Source: Synechococcus sp. RSCCF101
GTDB taxonomy: Bacteria; Cyanobacteriota; Cyanobacteriia; PCC-6307; Cyanobiaceae
Length of the DNA stretch: 64,000 nt
Direction: 5' to 3'
NCBI RefSeq assembly: GCF_008807075.1
Contig: NZ_CP035632.1
Location: forward strand, 2,294,001-2,358,000
In this document: piece after piece, positions 1 to 7,281 of the stretch
Position numbering within the stretch: the first letter of the stretch is position 1
How the letters are laid out: every line of letters starts with the position of its first letter
Notes under the pieces: generated by a model
What the model saw: the letters and a program-made list of their open reading frames with translations, nothing else
Told to the model about the DNA's origin: nothing
Database searches by the model: none
Position numbers and translations under genes: made by a program

Positions 1-66
1 GCTTCCTCTCCACGCTCCGCAGCTGCCCCTGGCGAGGATGGAGAGCCCTTGCCACCCAATGTTTTG

Positions 67-756
67 ATGCCGGGCCCCAGCACCGAGCACGACCCGGCAG
101 CGATGCGCCGCAGCTACATGGCGGCAGGCCTGCGCCGGCGCGACCTGGCGGCGGATCCGATCGAGCAGTTCCGCCTCTGGTTCGGCCAGGCCACCGCGGC
201 CGAGCTGCTGGAGCCCAATGCGATGGTGCTCTCCACCAGCGACGGTCGCCGCCCCAGCAGCCGCACCGTGCTGCTCAAGGCCTACGACAGTCGTGGTTTC
301 GTGTTCTTCACCAACCACGGCAGCCGCAAGGCCGGCGAGATCGCCGCCTGCCCGATGGTGAGCCTGCTGTTCCCCTGGTACGCGCTGGAGCGGCAGGTGG
401 CCGTGATCGGCCGGGCCGAACGCATCAGCACCGCCGAATCGCTCGCCTACTTCACCTCCCGGCCGCGCGGCAGCCGCGTGGGGGCCTGGGTGTCGCAGCA
501 GAGCACGGTGATCGGCTCCCGCACCCTGCTGGATCAGGCCTGGCACCAGATGAGCGAACGCTTCGCCCGCGGCGAGGTGCCGCTGCCCTCCTTCTGGGGC
601 GGCTACCGGGTGGAGCCGGAGGAGATCGAGTTCTGGCAGGGCCGGGAGAACCGCCTGCACGATCGCTTCCGCTACCGGCGATCGGAAGGGCTTGCAGCAG
701 GCGATGCAGCGGCGCAGCCCGAGCGGCTCTGGACGATCGACCGCCTAGCGCCCTGA
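67..756 (+). CDS. pdxH: Pyridoxamine 5'-phosphate oxidase
   Basis: FMN-dependent oxidase that converts pyridoxine or pyridoxamine 5'-phosphate to pyridoxal 5'-phosphate in the cytosol. The 229-residue product has the family's flavin-binding region ([26 protein letters not shown]), the WVSQQS segment and the typical C-terminus [10 protein letters not shown] followed by a terminal W..DRLAP. Length fits the family (about 210-230). I chose the ATG at 67; a TTG at 49 would add six residues, and an ATG at 103 is also possible. The gene stands alone, with the CDGSH gene following in the same direction after about 85 bases. Confidence 0.95.
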   Translation: MPGPSTEHDPAAMRRSYMAAGLRRRDLAADPIEQFRLWFGQATAAELLEPNAMVLSTSDGRRPSSRTVLLKAYDSRGFVFFTNHGSRKAGEIAACPMVSLLFPWYALERQVAVIGRAERISTAESLAYFTSRPRGSRVGAWVSQQSTVIGSRTLLDQAWHQMSERFARGEVPLPSFWGGYRVEPEEIEFWQGRENRLHDRFRYRRSEGLAAGDAAAQPERLWTIDRLAP

Positions 757-840
757 CTGGAGCAGGCGGATCGGCTCGCTCCCGGACCGCGGCCGCCGGA
801 TCGGTCCGTTGCCAGGCTTCAGCCAGCCGCACCCGCTGCT

Positions 841-1101
841 GTGGGCCCCACTCCGCTCCACCTGCCAGCCGGAACCCACCACCTCTGCCGCTGTGGTCGC
901 AGCCGCCACGGCTGGTTGTGCGATGGAGCCCATCTCGGCACCGGGCTGGTGTCCTACGACCTCACCACATCCGAGGACGGGGTGGTGCTGATGTGTGGTT
1001 GCCACAGGTCCCGCTGCTACCCGCTCTGCGATGGCCGCCATGAGCGGCCGCCCCGACAGACGCGCTGGTGGCGCCTGTGGCCGCTTCGATCCGGGTCCTG
1101 A
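841..1101 (+). CDS. Tandem CDGSH-type iron-sulfur protein
   Basis: Small soluble protein with two complete CDGSH motifs: CRCGRSRHGWLCDGAH at residues 16-31 and CGCHRSRCYPLCDGRH at 52-67. Each supplies three Cys and one His for a 2Fe-2S cluster, so two clusters are expected. The family (mitoNEET-related) is tied to redox sensing and Fe-S handling; no substrate is known. The start is uncertain: GTG 841 is the first usable codon, yet similarity to the family seems to begin just before it and the frame is open back to the pdxH stop. The basic, Trp-rich C-terminal tail (residues 68-86) is unusual. It overlaps the opposite-strand membrane gene by 140 bases. Confidence 0.75.
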   Translation: MGPTPLHLPAGTHHLCRCGRSRHGWLCDGAHLGTGLVSYDLTTSEDGVVLMCGCHRSRCYPLCDGRHERPPRQTRWWRLWPLRSGS

Positions 1102-1426
1102 TCAGCTCTGGCTGCGCGCCCACCACAGCCGGGGCGAAGGGCTCCGGCACATCGGTGATCCAGGTGCGCCCCACTGTGTAGAGGAGGATCTGGCTCAGGG
1201 CCGCGGCAACGAAGGTGGGCAGGGCCATCCACCAGTCCGCAATGAAACCGATCGCCACCACACCATCCATGCCCAGGTCGGCCACATCGAGAACCCGCCA
1301 TTTCAGAGGCGACTCCAGCCAGGACGATCCGGACAGCCCGGCGATGTTGGCGATGTGAACCACGGCTCCAGCGCCGTAGAGAAGAGCCACGATCCAGACG
1401 ACCGCTTTCACACCAGCCGAGGTCAT
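962..1426 (-). CDS. Hypothetical membrane protein
   Basis: Unrecognised 154-residue protein. Residues 6-30 form a hydrophobic segment (VWIVALLYGAGAVVHIANI) and residues about 53-85 another one or two (VVAIGFIADWWMALP, FVAAALSQILLYTVG), so two or three membrane helices are likely. The last 40 residues are Gly/Ala/Arg-rich, lack family character and lie antisense to the CDGSH gene, suggesting that the stop was lost or shifted and that the functional part ends near residue 115. It is convergent with the CDGSH gene. Function unknown. Confidence 0.5.
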   Translation of the reverse strand: MTSAGVKAVVWIVALLYGAGAVVHIANIAGLSGSSWLESPLKWRVLDVADLGMDGVVAIGFIADWWMALPTFVAAALSQILLYTVGRTWITDVPEPFAPAVVGAQPELIRTRIEAATGATSASVGAAAHGGHRRAGSSGTCGNHTSAPPRPRMW

Positions 1427-1512
1427 GCGGATCGCTGCGCGACTGGATGGTTGGACCGTTGGCGCAACCTAGCTTTCATTGAATCGTGCCGCCCGGGACT
1501 CGGGAATCAGCC

Positions 1513-1992
1513 ATGCCCGCACGAATGCACCTGTGGTTCGGTCTGGCCTTGTGGGTGGTGCTCCTGTGCCCCGCCGTGGCCATCGCGGAACCCCGGTTGA
1601 AGGATCTGCTGGCCGCGCCGGAACAGCTGCCGCTCGCCGGCGGAACGCTGCGGCTTGAGGTGGATCTGTGGCGCGACTTCATGCCCATCGCACCAGCCGA
1701 TGGCCGCCCCCTGATGGCATCGATCACGCTCAAGCCGATGCGTGGGGCGGTGCTGCCGGACGCGCTTGCGGTGGAGAGCGTCTGGGTGGTCAATGGCCAG
1801 CAGCTCTGGATGGCCGAGCCCGGGGAGGTGCGCCTCTCGGATGGTGCATCGCCGTCGCTGGTGGTGGTGGTTCGCGATGGCCCGAAATGGGGCCCGGGGA
1901 TCGACGTGGATGTGGTGGTGCGGATCCGCACGGCCACTGGTGAGTCGCGCCTGCTCCGGGCTGCCGGCCAGCGCATCGAGCGGACCGACTGA
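1513..1992 (+). CDS. Exported protein of unknown function
   Basis: The ATG at 1513 is preferred over an upstream start at 1486 because it opens directly into a signal peptide (MPARMHLWFGLALWVVLLC, ending near AIAEP). The mature part, about 135 residues, is beta-rich with no recognised motif; it contains DLWRDFMPIAPADGRP and GPKWGPGIDVDVVVRI, which look like strands of a small beta-sandwich. No cysteines are seen in the mature part. It lies on the same strand 135 bases before the bufferin precursor gene, so a periplasmic role linked to that locus is possible, but this is inferred from position only. Confidence 0.7.
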   Translation: MPARMHLWFGLALWVVLLCPAVAIAEPRLKDLLAAPEQLPLAGGTLRLEVDLWRDFMPIAPADGRPLMASITLKPMRGAVLPDALAVESVWVVNGQQLWMAEPGEVRLSDGASPSLVVVVRDGPKWGPGIDVDVVVRIRTATGESRLLRAAGQRIERTD

Positions 1993-2011
1993 GAGGCGCC
2001 ACGGCTTCTTG

Positions 2012-2045
2012 GATCGGTGCGGTTGGGGCCAACCGAGATCCGATC
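2012..2045. promoter_or_regulatory. Nested inverted repeat before bufA
   Basis: The interval between the exported protein and bufA holds a perfect palindrome, CGGTTGG-GG-CCAACCG (2020-2035), inside an outer pair GATCGG (2012-2017) and CCGATC (2040-2045). As RNA it would fold into a stem-loop with a small internal bulge. There is no T-run after it, so it is not a standard intrinsic terminator. It could be an operator or leader structure for the buf operon, or a factor-dependent end for the gene upstream. Confidence 0.45.
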
Positions 2046-2127
2046 GGCCTGCTCGGCGGTAGTGGGAGGAGCGGGGCCGGTTGTTCTCGATCGGCGCTCG
2101 CCTGTTCCTCCATTCCTCTCCCATCCG

Positions 2128-2403
2128 ATGAACACTCCTCAGGCACCCCAGGCTGTGGTCAGCGCTGCCATCAGCGGCGTTCTGGCCCTCGGTCTCGTGG
2201 CCGCCGGCGCCGGTGAATCCCTGGCCGCCAAGGCCGGCATGGAAAAGTGCGCCGGCATCGCCCGGGCCGGCATGAACGACTGCGGCACCAGCACCCACTC
2301 CTGTGCCGGTGAGGCGAAGGTGTCCGGCGATCCGGAGGAGTGGGTCTACGTGCCCACCGGCACCTGCAAGAAGATCGTGGGCGGCACCCTCAAGACCTCC
2401 TGA
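2128..2403 (+). CDS. bufA: Bufferin-type RiPP precursor (DUF2282)
   Basis: A 91-residue precursor with an N-terminal signal-peptide-like leader ([19 protein letters not shown], then SLAAKA) and a core with four cysteines at 41, 52, 59 and 80 in the DUF2282 spacing ([38 protein letters not shown]). In the family these exported peptides are modified by a DUF692 (MNIO) enzyme that converts selected Cys to thio-oxazole groups, and they bind copper. Start: ATG 2128, after a pyrimidine-rich leader; the open frame extends upstream to 2017, but that part has no signal sequence. bufB follows at once, starting 41 bases beyond the stop. Substrate role and modified residues are inferred from the family. 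Confidence 0.88.
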   Translation: MNTPQAPQAVVSAAISGVLALGLVAAGAGESLAAKAGMEKCAGIARAGMNDCGTSTHSCAGEAKVSGDPEEWVYVPTGTCKKIVGGTLKTS

Positions 2404-2444
2404 CCCCGCGAGGCCCCAGTCCATCCCGATGGTTGCCACTGCTC

Positions 2445-3269
2445 ATGGCCGCGTCCTGCATCACCGGTGTGGGCCTGGGGCTTCGATCCCCCCACTACGC
2501 CGACATCCTCTCCACCAGGCCGGCGATTCCCTGGTTCGAAGCCCTCTCGGACAACTATCTCGGCGGGGGGCTGCCCCTGCATCACCTCAGCCGGGTGCGT
2601 GAGACCTACCCGATCACCCTGCATGGCGTCGGCCTCTCGCTGGGTTCGGTGGATCCGCTCAACACCGACTACCTGCAGCGCTTGAAGGCGCTGGTGGATC
2701 GCATGGAGCCTGCCCTGGTCTCCGACCATCTGGCCTGGGTCTCTCGCGGTGGGCGCTACTTCCACGATCTGGCGCCCCTGCCCTACACCGAGGAGGCCCT
2801 GGTGCATGTGGTGGAGCGGGTCCAGCGGGTGCAGGAGCTGCTGGGGCGTCGGATCCTGCTGGAGAACCTCTCCCCCTATGTGTCCTTCGCGGGAGCCGAC
2901 TATCCCGAGTGGGCGTTTCTGGCGGAGCTGGCCGATCGCGCCGACTGCTTCCTGCTGCTGGATGTGAACAACGTCTTCGTGAATGCCTTCAACCACGGTT
3001 TCGATCCAGAGCAATACCTCGATGCCCTGCCTGCCGAGCGGGTCAAGGAGATCCACCTCGCCGGCTACGAGGAGCAAGGCTGCTTCCTCTTCGACACCCA
3101 TGGCCGGGAGGTGCAGGAGGGGGTGTGGGCCTTGTATCGCCGCGCCCTGCAGCGCTTCCCCGGGGTGCCGGCCCTGATCGAGTGGGACAACGCCATTCCC
3201 CCCTTTGATGTGCTGCTGGCTGAAGCGGCCAAGGCGGAAGCCCTGCGTCGGGAGCCGGCCGCGCTGTGA
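2445..3269 (+). CDS. bufB: DUF692 multinuclear non-heme iron oxidase, bufferin maturase
   Basis: A 274-residue TIM-barrel enzyme of the MNIO (DUF692) family, which uses an iron cluster and oxygen to modify peptide cysteines. Visible family motifs in order: GVGLGLRSPHY at the N-terminus, WFEALSDNYL, TLHGVGLSLGS, SDHLAWVS, LLENLSPYVSF, LLLDVNNVFVNAFNHG, IHLAGYEEQG, DTHGREV and LIEWDNAIPPF; the His, Asp and Glu residues in these make the metal site. ATG 2445 is preferred because residues encoded upstream of it overlap bufA in another frame and have no family character. The stop overlaps the bufC start by four bases (GTGA), so the two are translationally coupled. Confidence 0.9.
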   Translation: MAASCITGVGLGLRSPHYADILSTRPAIPWFEALSDNYLGGGLPLHHLSRVRETYPITLHGVGLSLGSVDPLNTDYLQRLKALVDRMEPALVSDHLAWVSRGGRYFHDLAPLPYTEEALVHVVERVQRVQELLGRRILLENLSPYVSFAGADYPEWAFLAELADRADCFLLLDVNNVFVNAFNHGFDPEQYLDALPAERVKEIHLAGYEEQGCFLFDTHGREVQEGVWALYRRALQRFPGVPALIEWDNAIPPFDVLLAEAAKAEALRREPAAL

Positions 3270-4078
3270 GCCTGGCCGATCTGCAGCAGCTGTTCACCGC
3301 GGCGGCCCTGGGCCGGGCCAGCGAGGACGACCTGGCCCGGCTGGATCAGCATCTGCAGGGAAGCCCGGTGCTCCCGGCCCGCCAGGGCATCGAGGCCTAC
3401 CGCACCAGCGTGGCCGGCAAACTGCTGCGCAGCCTGGAGCAGATCTACCCGGTCTGCCTCCAGCTGGTGGGCCCGGCCTTCTTCCAGGCCATGGCCACGG
3501 CGTTCCTCACCACCGAGGTGTCCCACTCCCCGGATCTGGGCGACTTCGGGGGAGGGCTTCCGGCCTTCCTCGCAGCATTCCCGCCCGCCCGGCCGCTGCC
3601 GTATCTCGCCGATGTGGCCCGGCTGGAGTGGCACTGGCACCGGGCCTTCAACGCTCCTGATGAGGAGGGCCTGAACCTGGAGGCGCTGGCCCGGGTTCCA
3701 CCCGAGCAATGGCCGCAGCTGGTGTTCCGGTTGCCTGCCGGCTCGGCTCTGATCGCCTCCGACTACCCGATCCACCGCATCTGGCAGGCCAACGCTGCGG
3801 CCGATGCCCAGGAGCAGGAGATCGATCTCAACGCGGGAGGCGTGCACCTCTTCGTGTGGCGGGACGGCCACACCACGCGCGTGGATCCTCTGGAGGCGCA
3901 GGAGTGGCAACTGCTGGAGGCCCTGGGCCGGTGTGTGCCCTTCGGGGAGATCTGCGGCCTGGACGTTGATCTCAACGACGTCACGCTCGCCTCACTTCTG
4001 CCCCTCTGGGTGCAGCGCGGCTGGTTGTGTGGCTTTGAGGTGGCTGGGTGTGGTGTTGAGGCACAACCCCCGGCCTGA
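3266..4078 (+). CDS. bufC: DUF2063 partner of the MNIO enzyme
   Basis: A 270-residue protein with the N-terminal DUF2063 DNA-binding-like fold (LADLQQLFTAAALG, then GIEAYRTSVAGKLLRSLEQIYPV split over residues 34-56) and a C-terminal domain ending near VQRGWLCGFEV. In bufferin and related loci it partners the DUF692 enzyme and is thought to present the precursor peptide. The GTG start at 3266 overlaps the bufB stop. It is the last gene of the operon; the DoxX-like membrane gene often found in such operons is absent here and is replaced by a recombinase relic. Confidence 0.85.
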   Translation: MSLADLQQLFTAAALGRASEDDLARLDQHLQGSPVLPARQGIEAYRTSVAGKLLRSLEQIYPVCLQLVGPAFFQAMATAFLTTEVSHSPDLGDFGGGLPAFLAAFPPARPLPYLADVARLEWHWHRAFNAPDEEGLNLEALARVPPEQWPQLVFRLPAGSALIASDYPIHRIWQANAAADAQEQEIDLNAGGVHLFVWRDGHTTRVDPLEAQEWQLLEALGRCVPFGEICGLDVDLNDVTLASLLPLWVQRGWLCGFEVAGCGVEAQPPA

Positions 4079-4142
4079 TTGAGAAGGGTGTGTGACGCCT
4101 GTGGTGGCAGCTGGGCTGGGCGAGCGATCAACCGGCCACAGT

Positions 4143-4253
4143 CATCAGTGCTGCTTGTTGGCCATTCGTCTCCTTGATGGTGGACAGGACATCGGCACCA
4201 TCCAGGAGTGGCTTGGCAACAGCGATGTGGAGACGACTAGAAGACGATCATGA
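4143..4253 (+). pseudogene. 3' relic of a tyrosine recombinase (integrase)
   Basis: No start codon, but the frame reads LLAIRLLDGGQDIGTIQEWL then GNSDVETT, ending at a TGA at 4251. This matches the C-terminal helix of phage/XerC-type integrases (A-x-L-L-x-x-G-x-D-I-x-T-I/V-Q-x-x-L-G-x-S-D-V-x-T-T). The preceding catalytic HxLRH region is reduced to a lone His codon at 4143, and the Y-T-H nucleophile region after ETT is missing. It is a dead fragment of about 36 codons, located where GC content drops and an accessory islet starts. Confidence 0.7.
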
Positions 4254-4505
4254 TCGACACACATCTTCTCAGTTGGGGCCGTCAGGGTGTTTCGATCGCG
4301 GCCGACCTTCTGGTGTGGCTCGTTCAGTGCGATCGGCGGATCCCAATCATCTGGTTTAGTCTGTTTGAGGAACAGACACCGGAGACTCTGAGTCAGCATC
4401 ATGAGTCTGTCTCTCGTTGAGGCTGTCTCCCATCCGCAGGCACCGCCAGCATCTCTGGTTTGCGTGGCGGATCTGCCCAGTTATTGTTTCGTGTAGGGAG
4501 ATCGC
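4254..4505. other. Intergenic stretch without a gene
   Basis: About 250 bases of comparatively AT-rich sequence between the integrase relic and the next gene. Short open frames exist on both strands but none shows family character or a signal sequence. I see no tRNA-like clover leaf and no clear att repeat. It is best read as degraded mobile-element DNA. Confidence 0.5.
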
Positions 4506-4817
4506 ATGAGAGAGTCGAGACTCAATAGCTATGCCGAGTTGCTCGATCATCCCGAGCGTCTTGACCGGACAGTTGCCCGTCGTGCCAGGAGTCGCAGAAT
4601 TCTGACCGTCGCCGTATGGATCATTCTGGGGGCGTGGGTGCTTGGACTGGTTTCAGATCATCTCTCAGGTCAGTCCAATGACCCGAACCTTGGCTTTGTT
4701 GCTCTCTGGCTCGCGATCTACTGCATCAGTGAGCTGGAATGGCAGATGCTGTCGCTCATCAAGAAACTCAAAGATAGAGAAATCGATGCAGCGCAGCGGA
4801 GTGGGTTGGATCCTTGA
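4506..4817 (+). CDS. Small two-helix membrane protein, unknown
   Basis: A 103-residue protein starting at an ATG preceded by GGGAG. A basic N-terminal half (RRARSRR at about 25-31) leads into two hydrophobic segments, ILTVAVWIILGAWVLGLV and LGFVALWLAIYCISELEW, and a charged C-terminal helix (LIKKLKDREIDAAQRS). The arrangement resembles small membrane proteins with a cytosolic coiled tail. No recognised family. Base composition is clearly lower in GC than the flanking core genes, in keeping with transfer. Confidence 0.6.
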   Translation: MRESRLNSYAELLDHPERLDRTVARRARSRRILTVAVWIILGAWVLGLVSDHLSGQSNDPNLGFVALWLAIYCISELEWQMLSLIKKLKDREIDAAQRSGLDP

Positions 4818-4919
4818 TGATGAGCTTTCAAGAGCGGTGTCCGAGCAGGTCACCTTTGGCGGTATGCGCTCTTCGATGTCTGATCTATTCTGGTCTTCCT
4901 CTCTGCAGTGGGGCCGATC

Positions 4920-5378
4920 GTGAGAATCCTTCTTGCCCTTGCAGTCTTCTGGTTGCCAGCACTCCCAGTGCAGGCACAAGAAGGCACTGAAATGACCTGC
5001 CTTGAAGCTGCGACGACTCAGTTGGAGATGAATCAATGTGCCGGCCTCGACTTGGAGGCGGCGGAGTCTGAGTTGAACCGCGTGCTGGCTGACATCAACC
5101 TTCGCTATGCGGACAAAGCGGATTTTCTGAATAAGCTGAAGATGTCGCAGAGTGCGTGGCAAACACTCCGGGAGGCGAACCTGGACTTGCGCTTCCCTTT
5201 GGAGGACAAGCGGGTGCAGTACGGAAGCATGGTTCCGATGTGTGTTCAGACGATTGATCGTCAGCTGGTCATTGAGCGAGTTGCGTTCTTGAAGCAGTGG
5301 CTGGTCGGCATTGATGAAGGTGACGTCTGTGGTGGATCGATCCAGAGCAGCGACTGTCTTGAGAACGATTGCAGCTGA
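4920..5378 (+). CDS. LprI / DUF1311-like exported protein
   Basis: The GTG at 4920 gives a clean signal peptide (VRILLALAVFWLPALPVQAQ); a GTG at 4908 would add four residues. The mature part has the DUF1311 pattern: a first Cys in MTCLEAATTQLEMNQCAG, with the typical T-Q-x-x-M-N-x-C core, a helix ESELNRVLADINLRY, then WQTLREANLDLRF and a C-terminal Cys pair (MVPMCVQTIDRQL). The family includes lysozyme inhibitor LprI and acts in the cell envelope. Lower-GC islet gene. The C-terminal tail with CGGSIQSSDCLENDC may form extra disulfides. Confidence 0.7.
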   Translation: MRILLALAVFWLPALPVQAQEGTEMTCLEAATTQLEMNQCAGLDLEAAESELNRVLADINLRYADKADFLNKLKMSQSAWQTLREANLDLRFPLEDKRVQYGSMVPMCVQTIDRQLVIERVAFLKQWLVGIDEGDVCGGSIQSSDCLENDCS

Positions 5379-5556
5379 CGCGCGCAGCAGTGATGACGAT
5401 AGGCCATGCAGCGAGAGTTCACATGGTCCTGGACAACGCGTTGCACTGGTGGCCGGCCGGTTCCGTTCCTGGTTGGGCTTGTGCATGTGTTGCCCTCCCT
5501 GATCGCAGCAGCCCCGGTCATGCCATGGCGACCGCGCAGGTTCTTGGCCCGGAGAC

Positions 5557-5997
5557 GTGACAATCGTTGAGAAGCGCCGATTTGCAGCATCGGCTCACGA
5601 CATCTGGCAGATCATCCATGATCCCGGGACGATGCCGGCATGGAATCCAAAATGCGTTTGAAGCCGAAAGCCAAGGAGATTGGAGGTCGGCCAGACGTTT
5701 GCGGTGACCGACGAGATGAACCGGAAGCGAAGCAAGGCACTTGCGGAGCTCGTGCACTACGAGAAAGATCAGTTGATCCATTTCAGATACCATTATGAAG
5801 AATCGGCTCAGATTGGAGCTGTGGACGAGATCTTTGAGCTGCGATCGGGCAACAGGGGTGTTGAGCTGGTGCACACGGTGGATTTCGATCAATCCACCTT
5901 GCCTTGGTGGGTCAAACTGTTGATTGGTTATCTCAATCGATTTGGCAAGGCAGAAGGGGAAGGGCCGTTGGATGGAATCGCCGCCCTTCTCGACTGA
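5557..5997 (+). pseudogene. Disrupted SRPBCC (START-like) family gene
   Basis: From GTG 5557 the frame reads VTIVEKRRFAASAHDIWQII then HDPGTMPAWNPKCV, a typical SRPBCC N-terminus, and hits TGA at 5659. After about 20 bases in another frame (LKPKAKEI) the original frame resumes with LEVGQTFAVTDEMNRKRSK and runs to 5997 with a normal SRPBCC C-terminal half. Two compensating one-base changes, near 5658 and 5679, would explain it. A truncated product could begin at TTG 5680 (105 residues), but it would lack the first strand and helix of the ligand cavity. Either a recent pseudogene or two sequence errors. Confidence 0.65.
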
Positions 5998-6091
5998 TCG
6001 TTGAGCCGCCAATTCGCTGAGGCTGGCGCCGCCGGCTCGCGCACGCGCCCACCCTGGGATTTAGCGTTGCTTGAGCTTCGGAGGTGCCAGC

Positions 6092-6418
6092 ATGAACAAG
6101 CTGCACATTGCGCTGTCCACGGCCAGACTTGAGGAATCCGTCGCCGATTACACGGCTCGGCTCGGGGCTGCGCCATGCGTTGTGATCCCCAACGAGTATG
6201 CCTTGTGGCGAACCGAATCGCTCAACGTTTCCATTCGTCAGGACACCCGTTGCCAGCCCGGTCAGTTGCGGCATCTGGGCTGGGAAGACAGTGAAGCCCA
6301 GGCGTTTGCTGAGGACAGGGATGTGAATGGCATCGTGTGGGAACGGTTCAGCGCGCAACAGCAAGCGGACGACATCAATGCGATCTGGCCTGAGGCGAAG
6401 TACTGGCCAGATCTCTGA
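6092..6418 (+). CDS. VOC (glyoxalase-fold) family protein
   Basis: A 108-residue protein starting at ATG 6092 (MNKLHIALSTARLEESVADY). It shows one beta-alpha-beta-beta-beta module typical of the vicinal oxygen chelate superfamily: N-terminal strand, helix with DYTARLGAAP, then strands with ALWRTESLNVSIRQ and RHLGWED. It resembles cyanobacterial short VOC proteins of unknown substrate. Metal ligands are not obvious beyond His 5 and the HLGWED segment, so no reaction is assigned. Same strand as the GNAT gene, 45 bases ahead of it. Confidence 0.65.
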   Translation: MNKLHIALSTARLEESVADYTARLGAAPCVVIPNEYALWRTESLNVSIRQDTRCQPGQLRHLGWEDSEAQAFAEDRDVNGIVWERFSAQQQADDINAIWPEAKYWPDL

Positions 6419-6463
6419 CTGCATGCCAGTGGCTCCTCCTGTTTCCTGAGCCCCGAACTGCCA

Positions 6464-6919
6464 ATGCTCACCTGCCACCCCATCGATTCCTGCACCATTC
6501 CTGAACTGCTTGCGCTGCTGAACGATGCACGTGTGCGCAGGTACCTCATGCTTCATGCCCCCTTCACAGCCTCGTCGGCAGATGACTGGCTCCAGGTCAA
6601 ACAGGCCGAGGACCGTCGGCCAGGCTGCCTCATCCGTGCCATCCGGAATGGCGCCGATCTGGTGGGTTGGTGCGGCATCCAGAAGCAGGACGACTCCTTC
6701 GAGCTGGCCATTGTGCTGGCACCCTCTCAGTGGTCTCGCGGACGAGACGTACTCGCAACACTGAAGACGTGGGGCCGGCAGCAGGGTCACACCTCCCTGG
6801 TGGCTCTGCTGCCCAGCAGCCGGCCCCAGCGGCGCGCCATTGCTCGACTGTTCGGCCAGCCGTCCTCGGAAACGGTGCTCCAGGGCACGGTGTTCAACCG
6901 CTACACGATCGCCCTCTGA
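6464..6919 (+). CDS. GNAT-like acetyltransferase family protein
   Basis: A 151-residue protein with an N-acetyltransferase layout: an N-terminal segment IPELLALLNDARVRRYLMLH, a central strand pair around LVGWCGIQKQDDSFELAIVL, and a C-terminal region VLATLKTWGRQQGHTSLVAL ending in FNRYTIAL. The acetyl-CoA loop (Q/RxxGxG/A) is not clearly preserved; SQWSRGRDVLATL occupies its place, so activity is uncertain. It could alternatively be a catalytically inactive GNAT fold. Confidence 0.55.
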   Translation: MLTCHPIDSCTIPELLALLNDARVRRYLMLHAPFTASSADDWLQVKQAEDRRPGCLIRAIRNGADLVGWCGIQKQDDSFELAIVLAPSQWSRGRDVLATLKTWGRQQGHTSLVALLPSSRPQRRAIARLFGQPSSETVLQGTVFNRYTIAL

Positions 6920-6998
6920 GACGGCACTGCCGCCGCCTCCACCGTCCCGTTCCGGGGCCAGGCCATCCAGAAGAGATGGATCGTCGAAGTGCTGAAAA

Positions 6999-7015
6999 GG
7001 TATAAAATCCGTACC
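6999..7015 (+). promoter_or_regulatory. Promoter / operator of brnTA
   Basis: GGTA (6999-7002) and TACC (7012-7015) form an inverted repeat around a TATAAAAT -10-like box at 7001-7008. The brnT ATG lies at 7018, so the transcript would be nearly leaderless. BrnA antitoxins bind their own promoter, and this palindrome over the -10 box is a natural candidate for the operator. Confidence 0.45.
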
Positions 7016-7017
7016 GA

Positions 7018-7281
7018 ATGAACTTTGAGTGCGACCCGCTCAAGAGTGCGGCCAACCAGGTCAAGCACGGCATCGATTTCCTCGATGCGCAAGCCCTCTG
7101 GAGTGATCCCGCCGTGCTCGAGATTCCAGCCCGTACCACCGATGAGCCACGGTTCCTCGTGATTGGCCAGATCCACCGCAGGCACTGGTCGGCTGTGATC
7201 ACGTATCGCGGCCAGGCCATCCGTCTCATTTCCGTCCGCCGCTCCCGCCCGGAAGAGGTCCAGCTTTATGAACAGCTCTGA
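7018..7281 (+). CDS. brnT: BrnT-type ribonuclease toxin
   Basis: An 87-residue type II toxin of the BrnT family, a RelE-like fold that cleaves RNA. The family signature is visible: MNFECDPLKSAANQVKHGID (D-x-x-K-x-x-x-N-x-x-K-H-G), then FLDAQALWSDP, TTDEPRFLVIG, SAVITYRGQAIRLISVRRS and a final E-x-x-x-Y. The catalytic Arg/Lys/Glu constellation therefore looks intact. The antitoxin gene overlaps its 3' end by 14 bases, as usual for this pair. It sits at the right part of the accessory islet. Confidence 0.88.
   Translation: MNFECDPLKSAANQVKHGIDFLDAQALWSDPAVLEIPARTTDEPRFLVIGQIHRRHWSAVITYRGQAIRLISVRRSRPEEVQLYEQL

Noticed and set aside
962-1101. Second functional gene end antisense to the CDGSH gene
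   Set aside because: The overlapping tail of the minus-strand membrane protein is low complexity; I keep the gene but do not believe these 40 residues are a functional domain.
4079-4505. tRNA attachment site for the islet
   Set aside because: I searched the gap by eye for a clover leaf or a 3' tRNA half next to the integrase relic and saw none.
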